The notes beneath the pieces were generated by a model. It did not search any database. It worked only from the letters and a program-made list of their open reading frames with translations, and was not told the DNA's origin. Of a DNA stretch of 64,000 bases, positions 43,359-53,153 are shown in pieces. Position numbers and translations under genes: made by a program. The number at the start of each line of letters is the position of its first letter. The first letter of the stretch is position 1. The stretch is from Owenweeksia sp. (lineage in GTDB: Bacteria; Bacteroidota; Bacteroidia; Flavobacteriales; Schleiferiaceae): the NCBI GenBank assembly GCA_002695025.1, contig NZNV01000010.1, positions 310,001 through 374,000 on the forward strand, written 5' to 3'.

Positions 43359-45698
43359 TTATGAATTAGCAGGGGCCTTGCGGAAGGAGAGGGAAAAGGT
43401 AGTACCCTGCCCTACGGTACTGGATACTTTTACCATTCCACCCATAGCTTCCAGTTGGTTTTTGGTTATAAAGAGACCAATTCCTCGCGCATCCTTATTG
43501 TCGTGAAACGTCCTGTACATGCCAAACAACTTCTGCCCGTGCCGTTCCAGGTCAATGCCGATACCATTATCTGAAATGGCCAACACCACACGCCCATCTT
43601 CTTCGGTAAGCGTAAGTGTGATGATGGGGTCACGCTCTGGGGAGCGGTACTTTATAGCGTTGGACAGGAAATTAATGAGAATGCTGTCCAGGTAGGCTGG
43701 TACAGCCATTATGCTTGTTCCGTCTTTCACATGGTTAACGATCTCTCCTTCGGCTGATTTGAGCAAGGCGTGAACGTTACTGATGGCTCCTCTCAGATGC
43801 TTGTTGAGGCTTACTTCCTGCATATTTTCTTCAATGCGGGTATTGATGGCCACTACCTCATTCAGGTGCTTAACGGTTTCCTGCAGGTTATTTACGGATA
43901 GTTGCAACATCTCGAAAAGCTCCTGGCGGGCTTCTTCATTTTCCTCCTTTTGCAGGAACTCCATGGTCATGCTGAGGTTGCCGGAATGGGATCGCAGGTT
44001 GTGCGAAACAATATGAGCGAAGTTCAAAAGGCGCCTGTTCTGATCATTGGTAACATCCAGAACCATGGCCATTTCCTTTTCTACTTCCTTAATCTTGCTG
44101 ATATCCGTAGCAATACACAGGAAACCGGTTATTTCTCCATCGCTGTTGCTGATGGCAGTGGCCACCAGCTGAACCGGAAAGCGCGACCCATCTTTCCGCA
44201 CATACGTCCATTCCCGAGTTTCGTGACGACCTTGACGGGCGTGTTCTACAAAAACATCAAAACCTTTAATCTCCTTATTGAAGTGTTGGCTTAGTTCCTT
44301 TCCCCGCGCAATAACCTCCTCTTCGTCATGGATAATGGCTGGAGTTTGTTTACCCACCATTTCTTCAGCGGTATAACCCAAAAGGTTTTCTGCACCACGG
44401 TTAAAAGCCGTAATGTTCCCCTCCAGATCTGTACTGATGATGGAAACCTGGGTTGAAGAATGAAACAGAGCCTCCAGCTTACCAAGCGTTTGCTGCAGTT
44501 CCGCCCTGCTTTCGCGGAGCTGTAGCTCCGCCACTTTACGGTCCGTTATATCTGCGGTATACATCAACAACCCGCCAATTTCGTTTTCAGAACGATACCA
44601 GGGCCTTACATCCCAGGTCAGCCACTGTTCGCTGCCATCCGCTCTTTTAAAAAATGCTTCGTCTGCTTTATTGATGGTGCCTTTCAGGCATTCCCGGTGA
44701 ATTTGCTTCCAGTCTTCACCAATTTCGGGAAACACATCATAATGAGATCGCCCGATAACCTCAACTCCCTCCAGGCCATAATCCTGCATCCACTTCTGTG
44801 ATGCTGCCATATACCTCATATCGGTGTCAAACATGGCAATAGCGTTTGGGGCCTGCTCTACAAAGATCCGGTTGGTTTCAAGGCTTTTTTTAAGGGCCAG
44901 TTCAGCTAATTTGGCTTCGTGGATGTCCTGGAAAGTGCCATACAGGCGAACGCATTCACCGTTCCGTGTTTCCGTATTCCCAATGGCACGAACCCACTTT
45001 TCTTTGCCTTTAGCGGTTACAATCTGCAGTTCCAGGTCATACTCTTTGCCGGTTTCAATGGCAATGCTCACCGCTTTGGTAATACGGGTGCGGCTGTCAT
45101 CGTCTTTAAAAAAATTAATGGCCGTATCCAGCTTTGGTTCGTAATCATCCGGTACTTCATGGATGGATTTTGTAACCGAACTCCAGTAGGGAGTTTGGGT
45201 AAGCAGATTTACTTCCCAGGTACCAATACGGGCTGCCTTATTTGATTTTTCGAGAAGGTCCTTAATTTTTGATAGCTCCTCCTCCTTCCTTTTCAGATCG
45301 GTTATGTCGGTATGTGCGCCCAGCATTCGGGTGGGCCTTCCACCGGAGTCCCGGATAGCCAGGCCACGACATCTTATCCAGACGGTATGGCCAGCTTTAT
45401 GGCGATAGCGCACTACTTGGTCATACGGGCGTGACGGATCTGCAAAATGAGCCTGGGCCTGTTGCAGGGCAGCCTCCCCATCCTCCGCAAAGATGATGTT
45501 TTGCCAGGCAGATGCTTTATGAGGCATTTCATTGGGGTCATATCCTAAAGTTTCCCAAAAGGTATTATTCATCCATTCATTATCCGGGTTTTCAATATCC
45601 CAGTACCATAAACCATCAAGTGCAGATCGCTGTAAAAAATCGAAAACATGGCTGTCTTCTTTAATCAGCGTGTAAAGTTCTTCTTGTAAGTAGTTCAT
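43359..45698 (-). CDS. PAS-domain sensor histidine kinase
   Basis: 779 residues, soluble. About four PAS domains lie between residues 15 and 530 (start of the first: SALDGLWYWDIENP), several with C-terminal PAC motifs (TDITDLKRKEEEL, TADITDRKVAEL, ATDISKIKEVEK). The H box is IVSHNLRSHSGNL, then LINFLSNAIKYRSPERDP, ISDNGIGID and ARGIGLFITK. Cytoplasmic location is inferred from the lack of helices. The receiver partner may be the stand-alone regulator at 48587. Confidence 0.9.
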   Translation of the reverse strand: MNYLQEELYTLIKEDSHVFDFLQRSALDGLWYWDIENPDNEWMNNTFWETLGYDPNEMPHKASAWQNIIFAEDGEAALQQAQAHFADPSRPYDQVVRYRHKAGHTVWIRCRGLAIRDSGGRPTRMLGAHTDITDLKRKEEELSKIKDLLEKSNKAARIGTWEVNLLTQTPYWSSVTKSIHEVPDDYEPKLDTAINFFKDDDSRTRITKAVSIAIETGKEYDLELQIVTAKGKEKWVRAIGNTETRNGECVRLYGTFQDIHEAKLAELALKKSLETNRIFVEQAPNAIAMFDTDMRYMAASQKWMQDYGLEGVEVIGRSHYDVFPEIGEDWKQIHRECLKGTINKADEAFFKRADGSEQWLTWDVRPWYRSENEIGGLLMYTADITDRKVAELQLRESRAELQQTLGKLEALFHSSTQVSIISTDLEGNITAFNRGAENLLGYTAEEMVGKQTPAIIHDEEEVIARGKELSQHFNKEIKGFDVFVEHARQGRHETREWTYVRKDGSRFPVQLVATAISNSDGEITGFLCIATDISKIKEVEKEMAMVLDVTNDQNRRLLNFAHIVSHNLRSHSGNLSMTMEFLQKEENEEARQELFEMLQLSVNNLQETVKHLNEVVAINTRIEENMQEVSLNKHLRGAISNVHALLKSAEGEIVNHVKDGTSIMAVPAYLDSILINFLSNAIKYRSPERDPIITLTLTEEDGRVVLAISDNGIGIDLERHGQKLFGMYRTFHDNKDARGIGLFITKNQLEAMGGMVKVSSTVGQGTTFSLSFRKAPANS

Positions 45699-46341
45699 GC
45701 GCTTTTCGTATACTAACTTATTAGTCCTGATAACAGCTTAGAATATAGGCTAAATCATCGGGAAAATTATAGCTTGAGTACATTATAGTTAAAACGTGCC
45801 TATAGCATCTCTTAATTTCACAAATCTATTTTCGTAACTGCTATATAATAAAAGAGTCAGGCCACACAAATTTAGTAGGTTTTTCCCTACATTTACTATT
45901 TGTAGGGTTCTTTTTAAGAAAGAAATATTGCATAGGGCGTTAAAAGAGAAGCATAATCAGGTCAGAACAAGAAAAAACTTCTTACTGCAGCGAAAGCCGG
46001 GAGACTATAAAACAAGCACATTTAAAGCCAGAAGACTTTCAATGAATACTGTTATATAGAGGTAAAAGCCCCCTTGAAGATAAAACCTGTCATAATAATT
46101 TACCGATTGAGAAAGCAAAGCATATAACCACAAGTATTGCGGTGAGTGGCTCTAAAAACGGTTGTGGCGATAGTCAGCTGGCTTCCCACTTTAAAACGGA
46201 GGTCCTGAAAAGTGTGTCGGTAATTTCAGACGTGCTGCCGGTGAACGGTAGTAAGCTTGTTGCTGGTTTGAGGGAGTTTTCCTGAGGTGTGAATTGCATA
46301 ATCAAACGATAACAATAACTGTAATTAGGGAAGAATAAGAG
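45699..46341. other. 643-bp divergent intergenic region between two PAS kinases
   Basis: AT-rich, with no convincing gene. It holds a cluster of GTAGG/CCCTAC repeats at 45875-45907 and an open frame of 79 codons (46046-46285) that lacks a start codon and resembles nothing recognised. Both kinase promoters should lie here; no full TTG/TAnnTTTG pair was found. Confidence 0.5.
45875..45907. repeat. Alternating GTAGG/CCCTAC inverted-repeat cluster
   Basis: GTAGG (45875), CCCTAC (45885) and GTAGGG (45902) alternate. The first pair is spaced 6 bases and the second 11 bases, so two overlapping palindromes share the middle arm. This looks like an operator for a dimeric regulator or two alternative hairpins. 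Confidence 0.5.
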
Positions 46342-48582
46342 ATGAACAAATTATTACAACATCAGGTCAGCAAGTATTTGGGAAAAAACCCTAATCTTCC
46401 TGAAGAATTTGAAGCCCTTCTGGAGGTGATAAGTGAATCGTACGATCACCATGAAAGGGTCCGTAAACTCCTGGAGGGTTCCATTGAGATCAACTCTGCC
46501 GAGATGAAGGAGCGGAACAGTAACCTTATGAAAGAAGCAGAACAGGAAAACCGGCAGGTTTTTACCCAACTCCAAGAGTCTTTGCAGGCCTTGAATGAGT
46601 CAGAATATGAGTTTATGGATGGAGAGACTGATTTTCGGAAACTTTCCCAGCTGGCAGAGACCTTGAAAAATGAAACCCATCAGCGAAAGGCCGCAGAGCG
46701 CGAAAAGGCACAGCGTGCCGCACACCTGGAAGCCTCTCAGAAAATAGCTCATATTGGAAGCTGGGAAATCACAATTATTAACACCGATGACCTGGATGCC
46801 AATCCTTTATACTGCTCCGATGAGGTGTTTCACATATTTGGTATGAAGCCCGAGCCAAAGGAGGTTAAAGTGTCCCTTCTCTATGACTGTGTGCCTCCTG
46901 AAGAAGCAGTCGCCATACAGGAAGCCGTGCGGGAAGCTATACATGCCTCAGGAAGCTATGATGTAGAGCACCGCATCATACTGAAGGACGGGACCACAAA
47001 AATGGTACGGGAGCGCGCGGAAATAATTATTAATGGGGATGACCCTATAAGGATCATTGGAACTATCCAGGATATCACCAAAAGAAAGGCGGCAGAAGAG
47101 GAAATACAAAGGATCAACTACGAGTTGAAAACACTTTTTGAGAATATGCAGGAGTGTTTTTTTACCGTAGACACTACTGTATATAGGCTTATACAAATAA
47201 GCCCATCCTGTAAAGAGGTCTATGGGCACTCCGTAGAAGAATTCATGGATAATCCGGACCTGTGGATCGAGGTGACACTGGAGGAAGACCGGGCTCAGAT
47301 ATGGGCAAAACAGCCCAACCTGGAACGCGGAGAGTCTATTGTAAATATCTACCGGATACGGGATAAAAAAGGGAATATCAAATGGCTGGAAAGTAAGCTT
47401 AAGCCCACCCTTGATGAAAACGGAAAGCTGGTGAGGCTGGATGGGGTTACGGGTGATATTACCAAAAGGAAAGAGGCTGAAATAGCTTTGAAAAACAGCG
47501 AATATCGTTTTCGCTCCATGATCGAAAACGCCTCGGACGCCATTCTTATCGTGAATGCAAACTTCGAGAACACCTATGCCAGTGACTCTTTTTACCGGAT
47601 TATGGGTTATGGTAAAGATAAGTTACCGCTTGGAGATTACTTTGATCTCTTTCACCCTGAGGATATACCCGGGATGAAGAAGCACATGAAAAAAGTGCTC
47701 AAAAACCCAGGCAAGGCTTACAAGGCAGAATATCGTAAGAGAAAAAAGGATGGCAGCTATTTTTGGTGTGAAGGTTATGCCACAAACCTGCTTCATGTTC
47801 CTGCAGTAAACGGTATAGTAGTAAACTTCAGGGATATTACAGAACGAAAACGATCCGAAAAGGCCATTGAAGCCTCCAACGAGGAGCTCCGTAAATCCAA
47901 TAATGAACTGGACCGTTTTGTTTACAGCGTTTCTCATGACCTGCGCGCTCCCCTTTCATCGATGCTCGGGATTATCTCCCTGATGGAATACGAGGATATG
48001 AATGATGAGCTGACTTCGGATGTAGAACTTCTGAAGGAAAGTATCAATAAACTGGACGGTTTCATAGCTGATATCCTGGATTACTCCCGGAATTCAAGAA
48101 TGGAGCTGCATTCCAGGAAAATCGATTTTAAAGATAAGCTGGAAGAGGTGCGGAATAACCTGAAGTATATGCCCTCGGCCGGGAAGCCGGTAGTCGTGAA
48201 AACCAATGTACGGGAAGATGCGGAGTTTTACTCAGACAGTACACGGTGTACCGTTATTCTGAATAACCTCATCTCCAATTCCATCCGCTACTCTAACCCC
48301 CGTGCAGAAGAACCATTTGTGGAGGTTGATGTGAAGGTAAATGAAGCGGAAGCCATCATAACCATCAGGGATAATGGTATTGGCATTGCCAAAGAGAAAC
48401 AGGACCGGATATTTGATATGTTTTACCGTGTTTCTCAAAAGGCGGCCGGGTCTGGCCTTGGATTATATATTGTGAAGGAAACCGTGGAAAAACTGGGAGG
48501 AAGTCTCCAACTGGAATCTCAATTGGATAAAGGCACGTGTTTTACATTAACCTTACCTAACTTAGTAAGCAGATCACTTTAA
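46342..48582 (+). CDS. PAS-domain sensor histidine kinase
   Basis: 746 residues, no membrane helix. An N-terminal coiled coil (about 1-130) precedes three PAS/PAC modules (about 130-510; PAC ends GTIQDITKRKAAEEEI, GDITKRKEAEIAL, NFRDITERKRSEKA). H box YSVSHDLRAPLSS, N box LISNSIRYSNP, G boxes RDNGIGIA and GSGLGLYIVKE. Four bases separate it from the receiver gene, so they form an operon and a likely kinase-regulator pair. Confidence 0.92.
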   Translation: MNKLLQHQVSKYLGKNPNLPEEFEALLEVISESYDHHERVRKLLEGSIEINSAEMKERNSNLMKEAEQENRQVFTQLQESLQALNESEYEFMDGETDFRKLSQLAETLKNETHQRKAAEREKAQRAAHLEASQKIAHIGSWEITIINTDDLDANPLYCSDEVFHIFGMKPEPKEVKVSLLYDCVPPEEAVAIQEAVREAIHASGSYDVEHRIILKDGTTKMVRERAEIIINGDDPIRIIGTIQDITKRKAAEEEIQRINYELKTLFENMQECFFTVDTTVYRLIQISPSCKEVYGHSVEEFMDNPDLWIEVTLEEDRAQIWAKQPNLERGESIVNIYRIRDKKGNIKWLESKLKPTLDENGKLVRLDGVTGDITKRKEAEIALKNSEYRFRSMIENASDAILIVNANFENTYASDSFYRIMGYGKDKLPLGDYFDLFHPEDIPGMKKHMKKVLKNPGKAYKAEYRKRKKDGSYFWCEGYATNLLHVPAVNGIVVNFRDITERKRSEKAIEASNEELRKSNNELDRFVYSVSHDLRAPLSSMLGIISLMEYEDMNDELTSDVELLKESINKLDGFIADILDYSRNSRMELHSRKIDFKDKLEEVRNNLKYMPSAGKPVVVKTNVREDAEFYSDSTRCTVILNNLISNSIRYSNPRAEEPFVEVDVKVNEAEAIITIRDNGIGIAKEKQDRIFDMFYRVSQKAAGSGLGLYIVKETVEKLGGSLQLESQLDKGTCFTLTLPNLVSRSL

Positions 48583-48586
48583 AGCC

Positions 48587-49012
48587 ATGATTATGCACGA
48601 CAACGTAATGATTGTAGACGACAATGAGATAGATCTCATCGTAGGAAAGCGCGTAATAGAAAAGTTCTCATTTGCAAGGAACGTGATCCTTGTGGAGTCC
48701 GCCATAAAAGCCATGGAGTACCTGGAGGCCCACGCAGACGAGGAAGATAAATTACCGGACCTTATTTTTCTGGATATCAACATGCCAGAGATGAACGGCT
48801 TTGAGTTTTTAGACGCGTATGCCGGACTGGCAGAAAAGATGAAACGAAAGTGCATTATAATGATGCTTACCACATCAGCCCACCCTGAAGACCGCCAGCG
48901 TGCAGCAAAAAGCCCCTATGTATATGACTATATGAACAAGCCTCTCAGTGGCGACAAGCTGAAACAGGTAGACGAAAGGGATTGTGAGAATAATGGTACG
49001 GCTAATAAGTAA
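48587..49012 (+). CDS. Single-domain response regulator
   Basis: 141 residues, receiver domain only: VDDNEIDL, phospho-acceptor Asp in FLDINMPEMNGFEF, LTTSAHP and the lysine of NKPLSG. There is no output domain, so it probably relays phosphate or acts by protein contact. Encoded 4 bp after the PAS kinase. Confidence 0.92.
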   Translation: MIMHDNVMIVDDNEIDLIVGKRVIEKFSFARNVILVESAIKAMEYLEAHADEEDKLPDLIFLDINMPEMNGFEFLDAYAGLAEKMKRKCIIMMLTTSAHPEDRQRAAKSPYVYDYMNKPLSGDKLKQVDERDCENNGTANK

Positions 49013-49461
49013 AGTACTTGTTGGCGATAGTGGAACCACAAATGCTCGCCAGAAATGACCATTTATTGGTTTCCTTTACCCAGGATCAATTAAGCGATGC
49101 AAGAAATGGCTTATAAGGGAATTTATAACAATTAACCTATTCCATTCGTATATACTCTGCTGGTTAAAATGTTAGAGCAAAAGAGTTAAAAGTATATTCA
49201 AAAATTTAAAAGCGTAGTTGCCAAGAATGGGGTAGTTGCAGGTAGAGGCTATGGCATTTTCATGAAAGGATGAAAGCACGGGAAATCCGCACGAAGAGCT
49301 TCAAATCCTCTTGGGTAAGTGAGTTCGATATATCAAAAAAGGGTCCTGGCCATTTCCTGCATTCAAATTACCCTTGATTGCTTAAGCCTTTATAATTAAC
49401 ACAATCCGTCCTCGCTCGCGCTGATTTGTAATCCGTGACTTTAATCTCTTCACGAGCTAAT
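49013..49461. other. 449-bp intergenic region
   Basis: No coding signal on either strand. Near its right end, 49404-49436, a short imperfect palindrome (ATCCG ... GATTTGTAATC ... CCG) with a GC-rich CTCGCTCGCGC centre stands out from the AT-rich surroundings and could be part of a dispersed repeat. Confidence 0.45.
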
Positions 49462-50847
49462 CTAATGCCCTTGAATTAGCTGTAAAGTCTTTACCATAGC
49501 ACTGTCCGATGCTACCAGAACATCCGGTTGAACCCCCTCACCATCTAACCTTTCCCCATCCATGGTAAAGAAATCGGCAATAGGGATAACCAATTTGTAC
49601 TTGCCATAAAGCTCAAAGTAATTGGCGCTGAGCATTGCCCCAGCCGTGCTTTCACCTATCACCGTAACATTTTCAAGCGCTTTAAGCACGTAAACGATAG
49701 GTTCACAGGTACTGGCGGTATTGGAATTGGTCAGGAGGTAAAGTTGTCCTGAGAATATTTCATTCTGGTGGGCCTTAACAATCATTTTTGCCCCGTCATT
49801 TTGCATAAGGTAGGCTATAAAACCTTCGGTGGTTTCCGGTTCAACTTCAGGTAATTGATTGAAGGTATTCGTGTCAAAGCTTTCAAACTTAAACCTGTTG
49901 GTGGTGAAATACCCAATATCTGTGTTGGTGTTTACAAGGTGGCTTGCAAAGGCATAGGCAGCTTCTACCCCGCCACCAGAGTTATTTCTAAGGTCCACAA
50001 TTAAATGCGGATACGCTTTCTCTACAATTCGGGGCATGATCTCCTTCAATTCCTCTGCAGATGTGGAGAAATTATCAATTTTCAAATAACCAATGCCATT
50101 GGGTTTTTCTTCAAAATGTACAGCCTTTTCACTTGCAATGGTATCGGAGTCTTGTTCCTCCTGCATAATGAGGTAAAAATGGCTAAAAGGAAGTTTTGAG
50201 CGGTAGGTTGAAAATCCAATAAAGAGCTCTAAGTCATCTTGAGCCTTAGCACAAAGAGATTTGAAATTTTGCTGAAACCCCATCCACTTCTTGCTCATTA
50301 ACACATCTTTGTTGTAGATATGCTCTTGTACAAGCCTCAGGGTTTGAGAGTACAGCTGCGTGTAATTTAGTCGGGATTCATCACTTAATTTTCCAGAGAG
50401 TTTTCCAACCTTAAGGGTGTCGTTTTTTAGCAGGTAGCCTGAAATGGAATCATGCTTGAGCGCACCCTTAAACTGTAACTCGCCCATCACCGCTATAAAG
50501 GCCTTTCCCGAAATGCTATCCTCTTTCATAGTCCCCTCAATCCGAATGAATGTTCCCTTACTTGGTAGTTTGCCTAACAGCCTTCCCAAATAGGACTTAA
50601 ACCTCCCAAAAACCCGTATATCTGCATTTTTAGGAGATCTAATGCTAATTTGATTTTCCGTTTTCTCAGCAGTCAAAAAGGTGGTCAGCACAAAACCACC
50701 CCCCAGTTCAATATTAGTTTTCCAATGATAGAGACTGTTGGGAATAGGAGTGGAGGATTCAGAGTGATTTTTAAACCCCAGGCTGGTAGTGGCCCCAAGC
50801 AATAGAAGAGCGCTCACGGTTACTTTAATGGCTAGAATAATTTTCAT
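49462..50847 (-). CDS. S41-family peptidase-like protein
   Basis: 461 residues from ATG 50847 (ATG 50865 also possible). Signal peptide about 1-25. An N-terminal beta-rich domain (to about 150) is followed by the S41 fold: GYLKIDNFS, LIVDLRNNSGGG, YLLTNSNTASTCEP with the probable nucleophile serine of TAS, and VIGESTAGAM. This resembles tricorn/IRBP-type S41 members, but the usual S-A-S-E context is altered, so activity is uncertain. Twenty-nine bases after the membrane LytTR gene on the same strand, probably co-transcribed. Confidence 0.82.
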   Translation of the reverse strand: MKIILAIKVTVSALLLLGATTSLGFKNHSESSTPIPNSLYHWKTNIELGGGFVLTTFLTAEKTENQISIRSPKNADIRVFGRFKSYLGRLLGKLPSKGTFIRIEGTMKEDSISGKAFIAVMGELQFKGALKHDSISGYLLKNDTLKVGKLSGKLSDESRLNYTQLYSQTLRLVQEHIYNKDVLMSKKWMGFQQNFKSLCAKAQDDLELFIGFSTYRSKLPFSHFYLIMQEEQDSDTIASEKAVHFEEKPNGIGYLKIDNFSTSAEELKEIMPRIVEKAYPHLIVDLRNNSGGGVEAAYAFASHLVNTNTDIGYFTTNRFKFESFDTNTFNQLPEVEPETTEGFIAYLMQNDGAKMIVKAHQNEIFSGQLYLLTNSNTASTCEPIVYVLKALENVTVIGESTAGAMLSANYFELYGKYKLVIPIADFFTMDGERLDGEGVQPDVLVASDSAMVKTLQLIQGH

Positions 50848-50876
50848 GGGTCCAAATAAAGTCAATCGAGCGCTTG

Positions 50877-51782
50877 TTACCGATCAGTTGTGACTAACCG
50901 ATAGGCTTTGTGATAAGACGATAATTCTTCTTTTATCTTTTTGTAAAATGATTTAGAAAGGGGTACAACATCAAGGGTGTCTGAAAGCGAAATTCTTGCT
51001 TTCTGCGAATTTCCGGTGATTTCCTTTACCTTCATAGGGTTGACTAAATACGATTTATGGCACTGTATCAGGAAAGGCGCTTGCGCATGGGATTTGGATA
51101 GGGTGGATCTCAGCAGAGTGGAAACCAAACAAGTACCTTCATCAAGATAGCATACTCGGATGTAGTTTTGCTCTGCCTTAATGTAGATGAGATGCGTCTT
51201 TTTCAGGAGCAATTTTTCATCGTTCAATTCTCCTTGTATAACCACCAGATTTTTGCCCAGAGGAATTTGTATTTCACCAAATCTATTGCGCAGCCAGAGA
51301 AAGGGAACAACAATAAAAGTACTCATGGGTAGTACGATATGTGCATAATACCAAAGGTGTCTTTCAAAAACGTACGAGGTTTGGTTTACCACCAGGTAGT
51401 TGTATAAAAAAAGGATGGTGCCAGATGTAAGCACGTACAAAACAACAGACCCAAGCTCATGCTTCCGCGACCAGGCGACATTAAATATTTGGAAATACCA
51501 TTTTTCCAGCGCACTGTGGATTATATAGAGTATGGATAGAATTACACCAAAGCCGGATAGCAACAGGTATCTGTAATTCGATTCAAACTGGTTGGTATCA
51601 AAGGGCTCAAGCACAATAATGATAAATGCCAGGATTCCACCTAAGCACATACCGATTTTGAGCCTCGACTTAATGGTGTAGGAAAAAGGGATTTGTTTGT
51701 TCAACCAGCGGGTTACAACACCTTCACTTAAGGCATGCCTGAACTTATGAATGGTGTGGAGTTTTTTTACCTTGATGTTCAA
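50877..51782 (-). CDS. Membrane-bound LytTR transcription regulator
   Basis: 301 residues, TTG start. Four hydrophobic helices (about 43-60, 72-92, 110-130, 144-164) are followed by a LytTR domain (about 195-290; HLIYIKAEQNYIRVCY, FLIQCHKSYLVNP). Without a receiver domain, regulation probably depends on the membrane part. Upstream of the S41 gene, which may be its target or effector. Confidence 0.88.
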   Translation of the reverse strand: MNIKVKKLHTIHKFRHALSEGVVTRWLNKQIPFSYTIKSRLKIGMCLGGILAFIIIVLEPFDTNQFESNYRYLLLSGFGVILSILYIIHSALEKWYFQIFNVAWSRKHELGSVVLYVLTSGTILFLYNYLVVNQTSYVFERHLWYYAHIVLPMSTFIVVPFLWLRNRFGEIQIPLGKNLVVIQGELNDEKLLLKKTHLIYIKAEQNYIRVCYLDEGTCLVSTLLRSTLSKSHAQAPFLIQCHKSYLVNPMKVKEITGNSQKARISLSDTLDVVPLSKSFYKKIKEELSSYHKAYRLVTTDR

Positions 51783-51842
51783 AGTACTTAAGAATATGGA
51801 GGCTTGCTTTTGGCCACAAGATAACCCGGAAATAGCTTATAA

Positions 51843-51875
51843 AAGAAAAGCCCGCACAGTGTGCGGGCTTTTCTT
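51843..51875. terminator. Bidirectional terminator next to tRNA-Asn
   Basis: AAGAAAAGCCCGCAC and GTGCGGGCTTTTCTT form a perfect 15-bp stem with loop AGT, with T-rich flanks on both strands. It starts one base after the tRNA-Asn 3' end on the minus strand. Confidence 0.9.
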
Positions 51876-51950
<75 letters not shown>

Positions 51951-51974
51951 ATATATTTCCCTTAAAAAGGGCTG

Positions 51975-52005
51975 CAATATTAGCACCTTTCTCGAAATTA
52001 CACAA
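51975..52005 (-). promoter_or_regulatory. Promoter of tRNA-Asn
   Basis: On the minus strand TTG, a 20-bp spacer and TAATATTG (one mismatch to TAnnTTTG), with the -7 box ending 24 bp before the tRNA 5' end. Confidence 0.5.
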
Positions 52006-52033
52006 TATTTGTCGCAAATTTCAAAAGAATAAT

Positions 52034-52960
52034 ATGAGCCTTTTAATTGTTGGTACGGTAGCCTTTGATGAGTTGATCACTCCTTTTGGTGAATCGGGCC
52101 GTATAATGGGCGGTTCTGCCACCTATGCCGGGCTGGCAGCGTCCAATTTTATGAATGATATTCAGCTGGTTTCCATTATTGGCGAGGACTTCCCGGAAGA
52201 ATATATGGACCGTTTCCACAAACGCCAGATCGATACCCGTGGTATCCGTGTGGTGGAAGGCGGAAAAACTTTTTTCTGGAAAGGCAAGTACCACAATGAC
52301 ATGAATACCCGCGATTCGCTGGATACACAATTGAACGTACTCGCTGAATTTGACCCCGTACTCCCGGAAGCATATCGCAATACGGAATTCCTGATGCTGG
52401 GTAACCTGACCCCGGCCGTTCAGATGAAGGTTCTGGACCAGATGGAGACCCGTCCGAAATTAGTGGTGCTGGACACCATGAACTTTTGGATGGATAACAG
52501 TTGGGATGAACTGATGGAGGTATTGAAGAAGGTTGATGTACTGACCATTAACGATGAAGAGGCGCGTCAGCTCAGCGGTGAATACTCCCTGGTGAAAGCG
52601 GCCAAGAAGATCGCTACCATGGGCCCTAAATACCTGATCATTAAAAAAGGAGAACACGGAGCGCTACTGTTTGGTGAAGGCGAGATATTCTTTGCCCCGG
52701 CTCTTCCCCTGGAAGAGGTTTTTGACCCCACCGGTGCAGGCGATACCTTTGCGGGAGGTTTTATCGGGTTCCTGGCCCATAGCCGTGACATCGACTTTGA
52801 AAACATGAAGCGTGCGGTGATCTACGGTTCTGCACTGGCGTCTTTCTGTGTAGAGAAATTTGGTGTACAACGTATCAACCAGATCACCCGTGAGGAAATG
52901 CACCAGCGCGTACAGGAATTTGTAAGCCTCACTCAGTTTGAGGTTACCCTTCAGGACTAA
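52034..52960 (+). CDS. PfkB-family carbohydrate/nucleoside kinase
   Basis: 308 residues. N-terminal GTVAFDELITPFGE and GGSATYAGLAASNF; C-terminal PfkB signature FDPTGAGDTFAGGFIGF, whose Asp is the catalytic base. This family phosphorylates ribose, adenosine, fructose or similar; the substrate is not readable. ATG at 52034. A terminator follows at 52989. Confidence 0.92.
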   Translation: MSLLIVGTVAFDELITPFGESGRIMGGSATYAGLAASNFMNDIQLVSIIGEDFPEEYMDRFHKRQIDTRGIRVVEGGKTFFWKGKYHNDMNTRDSLDTQLNVLAEFDPVLPEAYRNTEFLMLGNLTPAVQMKVLDQMETRPKLVVLDTMNFWMDNSWDELMEVLKKVDVLTINDEEARQLSGEYSLVKAAKKIATMGPKYLIIKKGEHGALLFGEGEIFFAPALPLEEVFDPTGAGDTFAGGFIGFLAHSRDIDFENMKRAVIYGSALASFCVEKFGVQRINQITREEMHQRVQEFVSLTQFEVTLQD

Positions 52961-52988
52961 AAGTAAACACCTGTACCCTATATATTTA

Positions 52989-53017
52989 AGCCCCTCTGCG
53001 GAGGGGCTTTTTATTTT
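52989..53017 (+). terminator. Rho-independent terminator after the PfkB gene
   Basis: AGCCCCTC-TGCG-GAGGGGCT, a perfect 8-bp stem, followed by TTTTATTTT. Confidence 0.9.
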
Positions 53018-53153
53018 CCTGGAGCCCTTACCTCACCGGGAACGTTAAAAAAAACACACACAGGACCCAACCCTAAGTGTTCAAAGTACGTGTATGAAGG
53101 TGAAGCGAATCTTACGGGTTTTAATAATTGTCGCTAACCTGTGAAATATTGTT

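Noticed and set aside
46046-46285. Open frame of 79 codons between the PAS kinases
   Set aside because: No ATG and no family resemblance; the surrounding DNA has no ribosome site. An eroded gene is possible but not supported.
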